DNA of 64,000 bases from Aquirufa nivalisilvae (GCF_004307455.1 NZ_SEWX01000005.1:1-64000), one strand, 5' to 3'; shown: positions 1 through 9,054, counted from the first letter of the stretch. A program made the numbers and translations. The notes: generated from the sequence alone by a model not told the origin.

Positions 1-216
1 TGACTTTGCTCTTACTATTAAAATAAGAATTGTCATTATCCTTGTCTTGAATGCTATTTTTTCTCTTCATAACCATTTTAACTGGTTACAAACTTTTTCC
101 TTTTATCAACACGTCAAAGAACTCTTTTAAACTGGCTTTGCATTTTGAACTTCGTCGAAACTCTGTCCTTGTACTCGCTTCGTTTATTGCGCTTGCTCGT
201 TTAGCTAGCGATTGGG
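1..216 (-). other. probable rRNA operon leader, running out of the window to the left
   Basis: No convincing protein is encoded here. Read on the minus strand, the stretch contains GTTCTTTGACGTGTTGATAA (about positions 94-113), close to the conserved GTTCTTTGACATATTG-type sequence that precedes 16S rRNA in many Bacteroidota. Small hairpins surround it, for example AACCAGTTAAAATGGTT. It follows a good promoter (221-252). The 16S gene itself would lie outside the window, so the identification is an inference. Confidence 0.5.
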
Positions 217-220
217 AGTG

Positions 221-252
221 CAAAGATGCACGGTTTATTTATTTTGTGCAAA
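221..252 (-). promoter_or_regulatory. Bacteroidota-type promoter, probably of an rRNA operon
   Basis: On the minus strand TTTG (249-252) is followed after 20 bases by CATCTTTG (221-228), a one-base variant of the Bacteroidota -7 element TAnnTTTG. The upstream side is very A/T rich, as in strong rRNA promoters. Transcription would start near 217 and run leftwards. An 11-bp inverted repeat (252-262 / 290-300) abuts the -33 element. Confidence 0.5.
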
Positions 253-300
253 TATTGGCGAAGAAATTTTTTACTTTTTTTTGAATTAATTCGCCAATAT
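252..300. repeat. 11-bp perfect inverted repeat between tyrS and the leftward promoter
   Basis: ATATTGGCGAA (252-262) is repeated in inverted form as TTCGCCAATAT (290-300), with a T-rich 27-base centre. It could be the tyrS transcription end, although the loop is long and no clean T-tract follows on the minus strand. It could also be a protein-binding dyad, because its left arm abuts the -33 element of the leftward promoter. Confidence 0.5.
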
Positions 301-308
301 GCCAGCAA

Positions 309-1601
309 CTAGCTGATAGCCAGAATGTAATTTTTTTGTTTTCCGTTGCCAATTAATAAGTATTTATTACGCAATAACGGAAAATCAATATTTGCTTGTG
401 GATTATTCACTTTTACTTTATTCACACTTATCGCATTTCCTTGGATGGCTTTACGCGCTTCTCCTTTAGAACTACAGATTAAATGATTACATCCTACGCT
501 GATTAAATCCGTTAAATTTTGGCACTCCGCCATTGCCTCCGGACTCACTTGGTAAATCGGGAGCTGTTGGAATACACTCTCCGCCGCCGATTCCAATTGC
601 TCAATCGCATCTTTAGCAAATAGAATCGTGGATGCCTCTATTACTTCCTCACATACCTGAGCACCATGTACCCGCGTGGTTACCTCCTGACCCAAGGCCT
701 TTTGCAACAAGCGCAAATGAGGAGCCTCTGCATGCTGTTTTTCCATGGATTCTATTTCTGCTTGCGTAAACAAGGTAAACACACGCAATAATCGAGGAAC
801 ATCAGCATCTGCAGTATTCAACCAAAATTGATAGAATTCATAAGGGCTAGTCTTGCTTGGATCTAACCATACATTGCCCGATTCCGATTTACCAAACTTA
901 GTACCATCAGCTTTGGTAACCAATGGAGTAGTCAAAGCAAATGCACGATCCGTTTCATCTTCTCCAGTACCTTCCTTTCGACGAATGATTTCCGTACCTG
1001 TAGTAATATTACCCCACTGGTCCGAACCACCCATTTGTAAACGGACATTCTTGGTTTTGTACAAATGATAAAAATCGTAACCCTGTAATAGCTGGTAGGA
1101 GAATTCCGTAAAAGAGAGTCCCGTTTCCAAGCGGTTTTTTACTGAATCTTTCGACATCATGTAATTCACCGTTAAAAACTTACCTGCTTCGCGTAAAAAT
1201 CCCAAAAAACTAAATTCTTTGAACCAATCGTAATTATTCACTACTTCCGCAGAATTAGCTCCAGCATGGAAATCTAAAAACTTCTCTAATTGCTTTTGAA
1301 TCCCAATCTGATTTTCGCGTAAGGTATCTTCGGATAAAAACTCCCGCTCAGCATTCTTACCTGATGGATCACCAATCATACCTGTAGCGCCTCCCACCAA
1401 GGCAATGGGCTTATGACCTGCCAATTGGAAATGCTTCAACAACATAATAGCAGCTAAGTTTCCGATGTGCAAACTAGGCGCAGTAGGGTCAAAGCCAATA
1501 TAAGCCGTCGTCATTTCTTTAGCTAATTGCTCTTCTAAGCCGGGAATCATGTCATGTAACATGCCTCTCCATCTCAATTCCTCGATAAAATTACCTTGCA
1601 T
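309..1601 (-). CDS. tyrS: tyrosyl-tRNA synthetase
   Basis: Charges tRNA-Tyr with tyrosine in the cytoplasm. This is a class I synthetase: the HIGH-type motif HIGN is at residues 45-48 and the KMSKS-type loop KFGKS at 235-239, in the usual context of [16 protein letters not shown]. The GGSDQWGN tyrosine-site motif is near residues 191-198. The C-terminal 70 residues form an S4-like RNA-binding domain. The length (430 aa) is normal for a bacterial TyrRS. A perfect -7 box (TATTTTTG, 1632-1639) lies in the 59-base gap to queA, so the gene probably has its own promoter. It is transcribed towards the putative rRNA leader. Confidence 0.97.
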   Translation of the reverse strand: MQGNFIEELRWRGMLHDMIPGLEEQLAKEMTTAYIGFDPTAPSLHIGNLAAIMLLKHFQLAGHKPIALVGGATGMIGDPSGKNAEREFLSEDTLRENQIGIQKQLEKFLDFHAGANSAEVVNNYDWFKEFSFLGFLREAGKFLTVNYMMSKDSVKNRLETGLSFTEFSYQLLQGYDFYHLYKTKNVRLQMGGSDQWGNITTGTEIIRRKEGTGEDETDRAFALTTPLVTKADGTKFGKSESGNVWLDPSKTSPYEFYQFWLNTADADVPRLLRVFTLFTQAEIESMEKQHAEAPHLRLLQKALGQEVTTRVHGAQVCEEVIEASTILFAKDAIEQLESAAESVFQQLPIYQVSPEAMAECQNLTDLISVGCNHLICSSKGEARKAIQGNAISVNKVKVNNPQANIDFPLLRNKYLLIGNGKQKNYILAIS

Positions 1602-1631
1602 TTTCTTGGGTTGTCATAAATAAAATGGTCG

Positions 1632-1639
1632 CAAAAATA
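1632..1639 (-). promoter_or_regulatory. candidate -7 element of the tyrS promoter
   Basis: TATTTTTG on the minus strand fits TAnnTTTG exactly and would give a leader of about 27 bases before the tyrS ATG. No clear TTG is seen 19-21 bases upstream, so only the -7 half is supported. Confidence 0.35.
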
Positions 1640-1660
1640 AGCATATTTGCTTGAATTCGT

Positions 1661-2884
1661 CTACTGTTTGAATAACAATGACGTATCTCCATAACTTAAA
1701 AAGCGATAACCCTGTTCTTGGGCCTCCGCATATACCTCTTTCCAATGGTCGCCAATCAAGGCCGCAACCAAGACCAATAGTGTTGATTTAGGCTGATGGA
1801 AATTGGTAATTAAGGCATCACATAGGTGTAATGTATAACCTGGCATAATCAATAATTCCGTTTCCGCTATCCATTGATCTTGTCCATGGCCTTGTAAATA
1901 TGCGATGACTTTTTCTAAGGATTCTTTGACCGAATAGGATTCAGCTCTTGGCAAGTAGGCAAATTCTTTGGCCAAGACAAAGCCCTCAGAAGGGATTTCT
2001 CTTTCTTCTAATAAATATACACCTGACCAATATAAGCTTTCTAAGGCTCTTAAAGCCGTTGTGCCAACGGGCACAATCGGACCCTCATGTTTCAGAATGG
2101 CCTCCATCATAGGAATGGAGAAAATCAATTGTTCCCGATGCATGGGATGATTGGCCACATTTTCTTCTTTTACAGGAAGAAAGGTTCCTGCGCCCACATG
2201 CAAGGTGATAAAAGTACTTTGATGTCCTTTTGTTGGTATTTGGTCCAATAAAGCCTGTGTGAAATGAAGACTGGCCGTGGGGGCCGCCACCGCACCTAAT
2301 TCTTTGGAAAATATGGTTTGGTACCTTTCTTGATCTTCTTCATCTAAATCTCTACCTAAATAGGGTGGAAGTGGGATTTGACCAAATGCATTTAATATCT
2401 CGGCAAATAGATGTGTGCTGTTCCATGTTATTTTGACCCAATTTTTCTCTCGGTCTATCCAATGCAATGCCAATTGAATTTCTTCGTCACCAATTAGAAG
2501 TTCATGTCGCAAGATTTCTCCATCTTTCCAACGTTTTTTATTTCCTACCAAGCATTCCCATTCCACTTCATGCTGTGACTCCATAGTTAGCTGGGTCGCA
2601 ATTTGTGATGCCAATGGTTTTAGTAAGAACAGCTCTATGGTAGCTCCCGTTGATTTTTGGAGATGTATTCTTGCTGGAATGACGCGTGTATTATTAAAAA
2701 CGAGTAAACTGTTTTTCGGTAATAAATCTAAAATATCATAAAAATGAAGGTGCGAGATTTGTCCATTTTGGGAAACCAATAGTCGAGAAGCATCTCTGCT
2801 AGGACTAGGATGTAAAGCAATGCTGGATTCAGGTAGATGATAATCAAATGCCTGAATCGATAAAGGGGCTAATTCAAGCTTCAT
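1661..2884 (-). CDS. queA: S-adenosylmethionine:tRNA ribosyltransferase-isomerase
   Basis: Transfers the ribosyl moiety of SAM to preQ1 in tRNA, giving epoxyqueuosine, in the queuosine pathway. The 407-residue protein has the QueA landmarks: DYHLPESSIALHPS near the N-terminus, then LLVFNNTRVIPAR, GATIELFLL, the central VAAPTASLHFT and VGAGTFLPV blocks, and YLITNFHQPKSTLL-like sequence near the C-terminus (ALITNFHQPKSTLL). The ATG at 2882-2884 is chosen because the family begins here; an in-frame start 57 bases upstream would only add a non-conserved tail inside the neighbour. This start overlaps the stop of the upstream membrane-protein gene by one base (TAATG), which suggests translational coupling. 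Confidence 0.95.
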   Translation of the reverse strand: MKLELAPLSIQAFDYHLPESSIALHPSPSRDASRLLVSQNGQISHLHFYDILDLLPKNSLLVFNNTRVIPARIHLQKSTGATIELFLLKPLASQIATQLTMESQHEVEWECLVGNKKRWKDGEILRHELLIGDEEIQLALHWIDREKNWVKITWNSTHLFAEILNAFGQIPLPPYLGRDLDEEDQERYQTIFSKELGAVAAPTASLHFTQALLDQIPTKGHQSTFITLHVGAGTFLPVKEENVANHPMHREQLIFSIPMMEAILKHEGPIVPVGTTALRALESLYWSGVYLLEEREIPSEGFVLAKEFAYLPRAESYSVKESLEKVIAYLQGHGQDQWIAETELLIMPGYTLHLCDALITNFHQPKSTLLVLVAALIGDHWKEVYAEAQEQGYRFLSYGDTSLLFKQ

Positions 2885-3390
2885 TATTCTTCCAAATAAT
2901 CCGAATAGGTTAGTAAGCGAACAGGTAGGTAGGCAATCCAAATAAGCAATGCAATGATGCCTATATAAGGATAGAAGGAGAAATCTTGGTTATAAGTTCT
3001 TTCATCGTTCAATAAAAGTAGCGCCCTTAATACCAATATCATATAGGTATTAATCAAAGCGGGTAACATGTGTAACCAATGTCCGATGGTTTCTTTAATC
3101 TTAGTTCCTCCTTTTTTCTTGAAAATGGAAAAAAGAATAGTGAATTGATTATCAGGTATTTTTTGAATGTTTTTAATCAATAGCAAGGCCAACATATTAA
3201 TCAAGGTCATGATACCTGCTGTCAAATAGAATATTTCTTCTTTGGGTAAAAATCCATCGCCACGACCTGTTTCACCAAAATGTACCGCCGTAGGATCTGG
3301 TAAGCCACGGTATATAAATAGGAGAGAGACGCCAAATCCAATAATGGATATGATGCGCCATACTCTAGAAAAGAAATGATCGATTGACAT
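2884..3390 (-). CDS. DUF1648-like integral membrane protein
   Basis: A 168-residue membrane protein with about four hydrophobic segments (residues about 10-27, 52-72, 105-125, 140-160). Between the first two lies LPDPTAVHFGETGRGDGF, which resembles the DUF1648 signature (LP..VPVHFN..G..DG). DUF1648 occurs in SdpI-like and other membrane proteins, but this short form gives no specific function. It is the first gene of a unit with queA (one-base overlap). A -7-like TAATTTTG at 3410-3417 on the minus strand would give a leader of about 16 bases. Function unknown. Confidence 0.8.
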   Translation of the reverse strand: MSIDHFFSRVWRIISIIGFGVSLLFIYRGLPDPTAVHFGETGRGDGFLPKEEIFYLTAGIMTLINMLALLLIKNIQKIPDNQFTILFSIFKKKGGTKIKETIGHWLHMLPALINTYMILVLRALLLLNDERTYNQDFSFYPYIGIIALLIWIAYLPVRLLTYSDYLEE

Positions 3391-3409
3391 ACGTTGATTA
3401 AAATGTCCA

Positions 3410-3417
3410 CAAAATTA
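3410..3417 (-). promoter_or_regulatory. candidate -7 element for the DUF1648-queA unit
   Basis: TAATTTTG on the minus strand matches TAnnTTTG and sits 20 bases upstream of the ATG at 3390. No TTG is found at the right distance upstream, so support is partial. It is divergent from the promoter at 3487-3517. Confidence 0.35.
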
Positions 3418-3486
3418 GGTCTGAAAATCTAACTGACCTAATCTTTGTATTCTTTCCATCAGGAAAATGATAATTATGCCTCATTC

Positions 3487-3517
3487 TTGTAATTCAGGCT
3501 TGAAAAAAGTAGATTTG
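3487..3517 (+). promoter_or_regulatory. promoter of the adenosyltransferase-ilvE unit
   Basis: TTG (3487-3489), a 20-base spacer, then TAGATTTG (3510-3517), an exact Bacteroidota consensus pair. The start point would be near 3521, about 16 bases before the ATG at 3537. Confidence 0.7.
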
Positions 3518-3536
3518 TACCTTATACTATATAGCC

Positions 3537-4091
3537 ATGGCGATCTATACTAAAAACGGAGATAAGGGTTTTACTCGGCTTGCTGATGGGAATGGTGTAT
3601 CTAAATCGGATTTGCGAATTGATGCCATTGGGGATATCGATGAGTTAAATTCCTATTTAGGATTATTGAATACACAACTATCGGATTCATTGAATACCAA
3701 AGTGTTGGGGATTCAAACGAGTTTATTTGTCCTCGGAGCCCATGTGGCTAGCGACTCTACTGAGTTTTTAGGAAATATGAAGCTCATTGAGCTGCATGAT
3801 ATTGTGGCCTTAGAAGGATTAATTGATGAGATGGATGAGGTACTAACACCCATGCGAGTCTTTATTCTGCCCGGTGGTCACGAGACAATTGCCTTGGCAC
3901 AAGTTTGCCGCACTGTTTGCCGCCGTGCAGAACGCAGCCTAATCAGATGGGTTCAAGCTGAAGAAAAAGAAGAAGCTTATCAAATATCCATCGCTTATTT
4001 AAATAGATTATCGGATTATTTATTCATGATGTGCCGCTATCTCCACCATTCATTGGGAATCCCTGAGATTCCGTGGAACTCTGGCAGATAG
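3537..4091 (+). CDS. ATP:cob(I)alamin adenosyltransferase, PduO/MMAB type
   Basis: Transfers the adenosyl group of ATP to cob(I)alamin, making coenzyme B12 in the cytoplasm. The N-terminus carries the family ATP-binding motif TKNGDKGFTRLADG (residues 5-18), then KSDLRIDAIGDIDELNSYLG, and later VCRRAERSL with the conserved arginines. The length (184 aa) is typical of the stand-alone PduO-type enzyme. It starts 16 bases after a good promoter and is followed 15 bases later by ilvE, so the two are probably co-transcribed. No cobalamin riboswitch is visible upstream. A cobalamin-dependent enzyme such as methylmalonyl-CoA mutase would be its client, but none lies in this window. Confidence 0.93.
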   Translation: MAIYTKNGDKGFTRLADGNGVSKSDLRIDAIGDIDELNSYLGLLNTQLSDSLNTKVLGIQTSLFVLGAHVASDSTEFLGNMKLIELHDIVALEGLIDEMDEVLTPMRVFILPGGHETIALAQVCRTVCRRAERSLIRWVQAEEKEEAYQISIAYLNRLSDYLFMMCRYLHHSLGIPEIPWNSGR

Positions 4092-4106
4092 CCAATAAGA
4101 TTTAAT

Positions 4107-5162
4107 ATGATGCAAATAGAAATAAAACCCATAGCCCAATCTCGTATCAATGAGGTTGATTTTGATCACTTAGTTTTCGGTCGCAGTTTTGCTGATCACA
4201 TGTTAGTAGCGGATTATGCCGATGGAGCTTGGCAAAAAGTAAGCATTCAGCCTTATGGTCCATTGACTTATCAACCCGCTATGATGTCGCTACATTATGG
4301 ACAAGCCATTTTTGAAGGAATGAAAGCGTATCGTTCTAAGCAAGATGAGATTTTAGTTTTTCGTCCAGAAGAAAACTTCAAACGCTTCAATAAATCTGCC
4401 GTTCGGATGTGCATGCCGGAAGTCCCAGAAGAGATTTTTATGGGTGGCTTGAGACAATTGTTGCAAATGGATAAGGCATGGGTTCCAGCCAAAGAAGGTT
4501 GTTCCTTGTATATCCGTCCATTCATGTTTTCTACAGATGAGTACGTAGGCGTTTCACCATCCAATACTTATAAGTTTATTATTTTCCTTTGTCCTGTAGG
4601 TTCTTACTATGCTAAGCCCTTGCGCGTTCGTGTGGAAACAGAATACATTCGTGCGGCTAAAGGAGGTGTAGGATTCTCTAAAAATGCAGGAAACTATGGA
4701 GGTTCGTTATTCCCAACCCAGGAAGCCAATAAAGCGGGTTATGATCAGATTATTTGGACTGATGCTGCTACCCATCAATATGTAGAAGAAGCAGGAACCA
4801 TGAACTTGATGTTTGTGGTGAATGGAGCTTTGGTTACTGCACCGACTGGCGATACCATTTTAGATGGTGTTACTAGAAAGTCGGTGTTACAAATAGCAAA
4901 AGACTGGGGCATGAAAGTAGAGGAAAGACCACTTTCAGTAAAGGAACTAGTAGAAGGAATTCAATCAGGTGCTGTTACCGAGGCTTTTGGCGCGGGAACC
5001 GCAGCAGTGATTGCTCCCATTCAAGTCATTGCTTTTGAAGGTAAGGATTATGAATTACCTGCTAGAAAAGAAAGCGATTTCTCCTCTAAAGTTTTCCATG
5101 AAATCAATCACATCCGCTTGGGCGAGGTAGCCGATACCCGTCAGTGGATTTGGAAAGTTTAG
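4107..5162 (+). CDS. ilvE: branched-chain amino acid aminotransferase
   Basis: A fold-type IV PLP enzyme that interconverts leucine, isoleucine and valine with their 2-oxo acids. It is 351 residues long and of the BCAT-II (eukaryotic-like) subgroup. Landmarks include HYGQAIFEGMKAY, RPEENFKRFNKSAVRMCMP, the PLP-lysine region GGVGFSKNAGNYGGS, the block EEAGTMNLMFV, and EAFGAGTAAVIAPI near the C-terminus. Two ATGs stand in tandem at 4107 and 4110; the first is used here. The gene runs 15 bases behind the adenosyltransferase and its stop codon overlaps the convergent lipoprotein gene by four bases. Confidence 0.95.
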   Translation: MMQIEIKPIAQSRINEVDFDHLVFGRSFADHMLVADYADGAWQKVSIQPYGPLTYQPAMMSLHYGQAIFEGMKAYRSKQDEILVFRPEENFKRFNKSAVRMCMPEVPEEIFMGGLRQLLQMDKAWVPAKEGCSLYIRPFMFSTDEYVGVSPSNTYKFIIFLCPVGSYYAKPLRVRVETEYIRAAKGGVGFSKNAGNYGGSLFPTQEANKAGYDQIIWTDAATHQYVEEAGTMNLMFVVNGALVTAPTGDTILDGVTRKSVLQIAKDWGMKVEERPLSVKELVEGIQSGAVTEAFGAGTAAVIAPIQVIAFEGKDYELPARKESDFSSKVFHEINHIRLGEVADTRQWIWKV

Positions 5163-5740
5163 TTTATTTTAGAAAAAACAACTTGAATACCTGGGTCTTT
5201 GGGAGTACCAACATCTTCCAATATGACCTGGGTATTTTCGTTTTTCCAAACAATCTTTTTGGCGCTACCTCGGCCATTCCCATAAATATTTCCTAAATAC
5301 TCTTTGAAATTGGCAGTTAAGTCCAAGACATCATCTTGCTCCTCTAGAAAGATATTTAATATGATTCCTTTTACCTTATTATTTTCATCTGGTAAATAGG
5401 TGATGTCCACAAAGTTCAAATCCGTATCATCGAAGAATTGAGTATAGGATTTTCCTACGCTTGGTTGAGTTTCGGATAGTTCCACCTTTTCTCCAATTGT
5501 CGACATATCTTGTCCCCAAGTAACATTCCGAATAATACCTTCAGATCCCAAGGTGATTCGTTGCAATAAAGGCGTGCTTTCATCCCAAGCTTTTTGCTTG
5601 GCTTGCTTTTTTGATTCGAGATTACTCTGATTTGCTTCTTGTTTATCGGAGGTAGTTTGACAAGCATTTGAAATTATCAAGAAACTGATAATGAGCGCAA
5701 ATGCTAATTTTTTTTGTAATAAGCTTGTTTTAGGGTTCAT
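5159..5740 (-). CDS. hypothetical lipoprotein
   Basis: A 193-residue protein with a lipoprotein signal peptide: a hydrophobic stretch ALIISFLIISNAC ending in a lipobox cysteine at about residue 27, followed by a Gln/Lys/Ser-rich linker. The mature part has mixed alpha/beta composition and no motif I recognise. The ATG at 5738-5740 is preferred over an upstream in-frame start because it puts the signal peptide at the N-terminus. It is convergent with ilvE, with a four-base overlap. Function unknown. Confidence 0.75.
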   Translation of the reverse strand: MNPKTSLLQKKLAFALIISFLIISNACQTTSDKQEANQSNLESKKQAKQKAWDESTPLLQRITLGSEGIIRNVTWGQDMSTIGEKVELSETQPSVGKSYTQFFDDTDLNFVDITYLPDENNKVKGIILNIFLEEQDDVLDLTANFKEYLGNIYGNGRGSAKKIVWKNENTQVILEDVGTPKDPGIQVVFSKIN

Positions 5741-5849
5741 TTGAGGGAGAATCAACAATGTGATGTAATTGAATTTCTAAAATTAAAAAATTTCAAATTT
5801 GATATATTCTGTTTTTAGAAAAATAGTGTTATTTTTGTTCAACGATTTT

Positions 5850-5857
5850 TACGTTTG
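5850..5857 (+). promoter_or_regulatory. exact -7 box upstream of a plus-strand hairpin, no gene assigned
   Basis: TACGTTTG matches TAnnTTTG exactly on the plus strand. It overlaps the small palindrome GTTTGATTCGTCAAAC (5853-5868) and lies about 80 bases before a plus-strand terminator-like hairpin with nine Ts. No TTG is present at the canonical distance. It may drive a short RNA; see the findings. Confidence 0.25.
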
Positions 5858-5911
5858 ATTCGTCAAACTAACAATATTTAAGATTATTAGTGGTTAGGTA
5901 TTTTAAAAAGG

Positions 5912-5939
5912 AGCCGGTCTTTGACTGGCTTTTTTTTTA
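5912..5939 (-). terminator. bidirectional intrinsic terminator after the Omp85-family gene
   Basis: AGCCGGTC TTT GACTGGCT forms an 8-bp stem with one G-T pair (5912-5930). On the minus strand it follows the Omp85-gene stop and is trailed by CCTTTTT. On the plus strand nine Ts follow, so it could also end plus-strand transcription. Confidence 0.75.
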
Positions 5940-7343
5940 GAATTCACGTCCTAACCCTACTACAAAGCCATATTTTCCTCCATTGTTAAAGGGCAGCGCC
6001 ATTTTCAACACGAAGTTATAATAGGTCACAATATCCAAACCAACTCCATACCCAAATAACCATTTATTGGCAAAATTACTTTTTGTCTCTACTCGATTCG
6101 CTTGATTCACATAGGCCAAATCCAAAAATGCAGTTGGATAAATGGATAAGGGCATCTGATTAAATTGCTTATACGGGATAAAGGACAGAGGGATAATTTG
6201 TTTGAACAATTGATATTTCAAGGTGTTTCGAGATAAGAAATAATCCGTCCCGTCCACTACTTTGAGTTCAAAACCTCTCACTACTTCGTTGCGATATCCC
6301 AATCCTCGCTGGTTTGCGTAAGGCACCGTCGCCCCATCTTGAGTGATCTTTCCTTTGAATTGACTGCTGAAATAAAACTTTTTACCCAAATCGAAATAAT
6401 AGGATAGTCCGGCATTGATCTCCCAAAAATTGATTTCATCCTGAGCTAATACGCCATATTTTTGAAAACTGATGTCGATTTTTTTACCTACCAAAGGATA
6501 CACCACATAATCTCTAAAATCATAAGAGAAAGTATAACCCAACTGCATGAAGTTTTGCTCATTGGATTTGCCCTGAAAATAGGCTGGATTGAGTTTGGTT
6601 ATGGTATCAGACACTAAGTTATGGCTGTATTTGACTTCGAAAGTCTGGAAATCATAGAAACGAAAGCGCTTCCTAAAGCTAATCCCACCGCTCCATTTTT
6701 CTCGTAAAATATTCTCAGAGCCTAAGTAAACTAAGGTGTCGGCTTGTGTTTTATAGGCAATGTTTTTACTGGTCAAATAATCCAAATTAAAACCAATACC
6801 TAATGTTTTTTTTCGGTCTACGTAAGGATTATTATACGAGAACTCCAACCGTTGAGTGAAGCCAGTTTCGGCTTTTAACATCAATCTCTCGGCTCTTCCT
6901 CTGAAATTATTATGCAATAAGTGAATCCCATAAATGGCTCTGTCCAATGGATGGCCACGGGCCCACCATTCATTTAAATTGCGGTCGGCCAATTGGAATA
7001 CGGGATAGCCAAGAAAATACCATTGTTCTAAGACATCAAAATTGATGGCCAATTTCCCAGATTTGGTTAAGTGATATTCGGAGCGAACCCAAATGAATAA
7101 ATTGGTATTCATGAGTTTCCGTCTGCTGAATTCCAATTTTTTGTCAATTTCATTTAAATCCAGCAAATCACCTTCTTTAAAATCTAATTCTCGCTTTAAG
7201 ATACTTCTTTTACTACGCTCGTTTCCTTTGAATTGGATACTATCTACCTCCACCATTTGCCCACAAAGACTGGTTGATAAACCAAGTCCTAAGCAAATGA
7301 AAATGCTGAAAATGAAAACATTAGGCGGTAAAATACGTCTCAT
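5937..7343 (-). CDS. Omp85/BamA-TamA family outer membrane protein with one POTRA-like domain
   Basis: A 468-residue protein. A signal peptide (residues 1-28, ending ...LSTSLCGQ) is followed by one POTRA-like segment (about 30-110: VEVDSIQFKGNERSKRSILKR, then FSRRKLMNTNLFIWV). The rest is a beta-barrel of alternating aromatic and polar strands ending in the typical C-terminal aromatic residue (GLGREF). Full BamA has five POTRA domains and TamA three, so this is a short relative, perhaps of the FhaC/TamA-like or phospholipase-associated bacterial surface antigen group. Its substrate cannot be inferred. It has its own terminator and neighbours of unrelated function. Confidence 0.8.
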   Translation of the reverse strand: MRRILPPNVFIFSIFICLGLGLSTSLCGQMVEVDSIQFKGNERSKRSILKRELDFKEGDLLDLNEIDKKLEFSRRKLMNTNLFIWVRSEYHLTKSGKLAINFDVLEQWYFLGYPVFQLADRNLNEWWARGHPLDRAIYGIHLLHNNFRGRAERLMLKAETGFTQRLEFSYNNPYVDRKKTLGIGFNLDYLTSKNIAYKTQADTLVYLGSENILREKWSGGISFRKRFRFYDFQTFEVKYSHNLVSDTITKLNPAYFQGKSNEQNFMQLGYTFSYDFRDYVVYPLVGKKIDISFQKYGVLAQDEINFWEINAGLSYYFDLGKKFYFSSQFKGKITQDGATVPYANQRGLGYRNEVVRGFELKVVDGTDYFLSRNTLKYQLFKQIIPLSFIPYKQFNQMPLSIYPTAFLDLAYVNQANRVETKSNFANKWLFGYGVGLDIVTYYNFVLKMALPFNNGGKYGFVVGLGREF

Positions 7344-7392
7344 GCCTCTAATTTAGTCAAAAAGCATAGCTATTAATTTACCCTTGGATGAA

Positions 7393-9054
7393 TTATTCAA
7401 AAAGAATGGATGCAGGATGTTGATTCCAGGCTTCTATTTTGTCTTGGAATTTTTTCTCGATGGCCTGCCTTCTGATTTTAAGCGTAGGAGTGATACAATT
7501 GTTCTCAATGGTCCAATCTTCTTTCAATATGACCATTTTTGACAAATGTTCATATTTTTTAAAATGTGGCTTTAAGCTACTCTTAATGCCATCTAAAGCT
7601 AATTCTAGGCTGTTTTTATCCGCTTTTTTACCTTCCTCATTAAGAATGATTAAGGCAATAGGTTGTGGTAAATTGGTCCCAACTACACAGGCTTGTTCAA
7701 TCCATTCATGTGATAAAATCATGTTTTCAATCGGTGCTGGGGCTACATATTGACCTTTGCTGGTTTTGAAATTATCTTTCACGCGTCCGATGATGGAAAT
7801 AAATCCATCGGAATCCAATTCGGCCATATCACCCGTTTTTAGCCAAGTACCATCAAAAAGCTCTTGGGTCAAGGTGGGTTCTTTATAATAACCAGATGTA
7901 ATGTAGGGAGCCTTCATGAGTAATTCATGCGATTCTGGATCTAATTTTACTTCACAGGTAGGCCATGGTTTCCCAACAGTACCCAATCGAATTTGGTCTC
8001 GTGGCATTAGGGTATTAAAGCCCATATTCTCCGTCATACCATAGGCCTCCTGAATAGTAAGGCCGATTTTTTGAAACCATTGCAACAATTCGGTGGGCAT
8101 AGGTGCGGCACCCGTTACATTCATTTTGGTTTGATCTAGACCTAATCCTTTTTTGATTTTCTTTTTGATGAAATGACTCAGCAAGGGGATGGATAGCAAA
8201 AGTTGTAGGCGTTTTTGACCCCCTATTTTTTGTAAAATCCCTTCCCTGAATTTAGCCCAAATTCTAGGTACAGCTAAGAAATGGGTAGGTCGACAGGCCA
8301 CTAAATTATCTTTAAAGCTGTCTAATGTCTCTACAAAATAAATGGTTCCTCCCGATGCTGTGCCTGCGAACTCGACAAAGTTCCGCTCGGCGATATGACT
8401 CAATGGAAGATATGAAATGAATCGGTTGTTGGGCTGTTGCAAAAGTGCGGCCTCTTTAGCTATGTTGATGACATGAATGATTCCTTCATGGTGTAGCATG
8501 ACGCCTTTGGGGGACCCCGTGGTTCCTGATGTGTAAATGATGGTACTTAGCTCACCGGCATCTGCCTGATGAAAGGAATCGATGGGTTCATACTGAGCTT
8601 CAATACTTGTCCAGTGTGATTCTGAAATTGGACTTTGATGCTCAGGAGTGAAAATCAAGGTGATATTGGAAGGAATTCCTGATCGTATGCTTTCCCAATG
8701 ATCTAGTTTTCCTACGAAGAGTATTTGGCAGTCGGAATGCACCAATACCTGATTCAATTGATCGGCTGTTAATGTGGGATAAAATGGCACAGAAACAGCA
8801 CCTGCCGCAGCAATAGCCAAGTCAGCCATGATCCAGTGGGCACAGTTTTTCGACAAAATACCTACATGGTTCGGGAGCTGGTCATCCAATGTTTGACGCA
8901 GGTAATTGGCTATTTTGCTGATTTGATTAGCAACTTCTTGATAAGTAAAATCTTGATATTGCTTACCAACGGGCTGCTTTAGATAAACAGCCTCTGGTCG
9001 ATGTTCTGCCCAATAAAGAAAATTCTCTAAGTTGCTGCGGTATTGGTCTATCAT
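7393..9054 (-). CDS. long-chain fatty-acid--CoA ligase (AMP-forming)
   Basis: Activates fatty acids through an acyl-AMP intermediate to acyl-CoA. The ANL-superfamily motifs are clear: the P-loop YTSGTTGSPKG at residues 174-184, the QEAYGMTENMG motif, then LKTGDMAELDSDGFISIIGR and the hinge/linker with KDNFKTSKGQYVAP. The length (553 aa) is slightly short for the long-chain (ACSBG/FadD15-like) group. It lies 21 bases downstream of birA on the same strand and may be co-transcribed with it; birA is linked to fatty-acid synthesis through biotinylation of acetyl-CoA carboxylase. Confidence 0.93.
   Translation of the reverse strand: MIDQYRSNLENFLYWAEHRPEAVYLKQPVGKQYQDFTYQEVANQISKIANYLRQTLDDQLPNHVGILSKNCAHWIMADLAIAAAGAVSVPFYPTLTADQLNQVLVHSDCQILFVGKLDHWESIRSGIPSNITLIFTPEHQSPISESHWTSIEAQYEPIDSFHQADAGELSTIIYTSGTTGSPKGVMLHHEGIIHVINIAKEAALLQQPNNRFISYLPLSHIAERNFVEFAGTASGGTIYFVETLDSFKDNLVACRPTHFLAVPRIWAKFREGILQKIGGQKRLQLLLSIPLLSHFIKKKIKKGLGLDQTKMNVTGAAPMPTELLQWFQKIGLTIQEAYGMTENMGFNTLMPRDQIRLGTVGKPWPTCEVKLDPESHELLMKAPYITSGYYKEPTLTQELFDGTWLKTGDMAELDSDGFISIIGRVKDNFKTSKGQYVAPAPIENMILSHEWIEQACVVGTNLPQPIALIILNEEGKKADKNSLELALDGIKSSLKPHFKKYEHLSKMVILKEDWTIENNCITPTLKIRRQAIEKKFQDKIEAWNQHPASILFE

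Noticed and set aside
51..284. 77-codon open frame on the plus strand at the left edge
   Set aside because: Composition is not protein-like, it lies on top of the likely rRNA leader and promoter, and it has no homologue-like motif.
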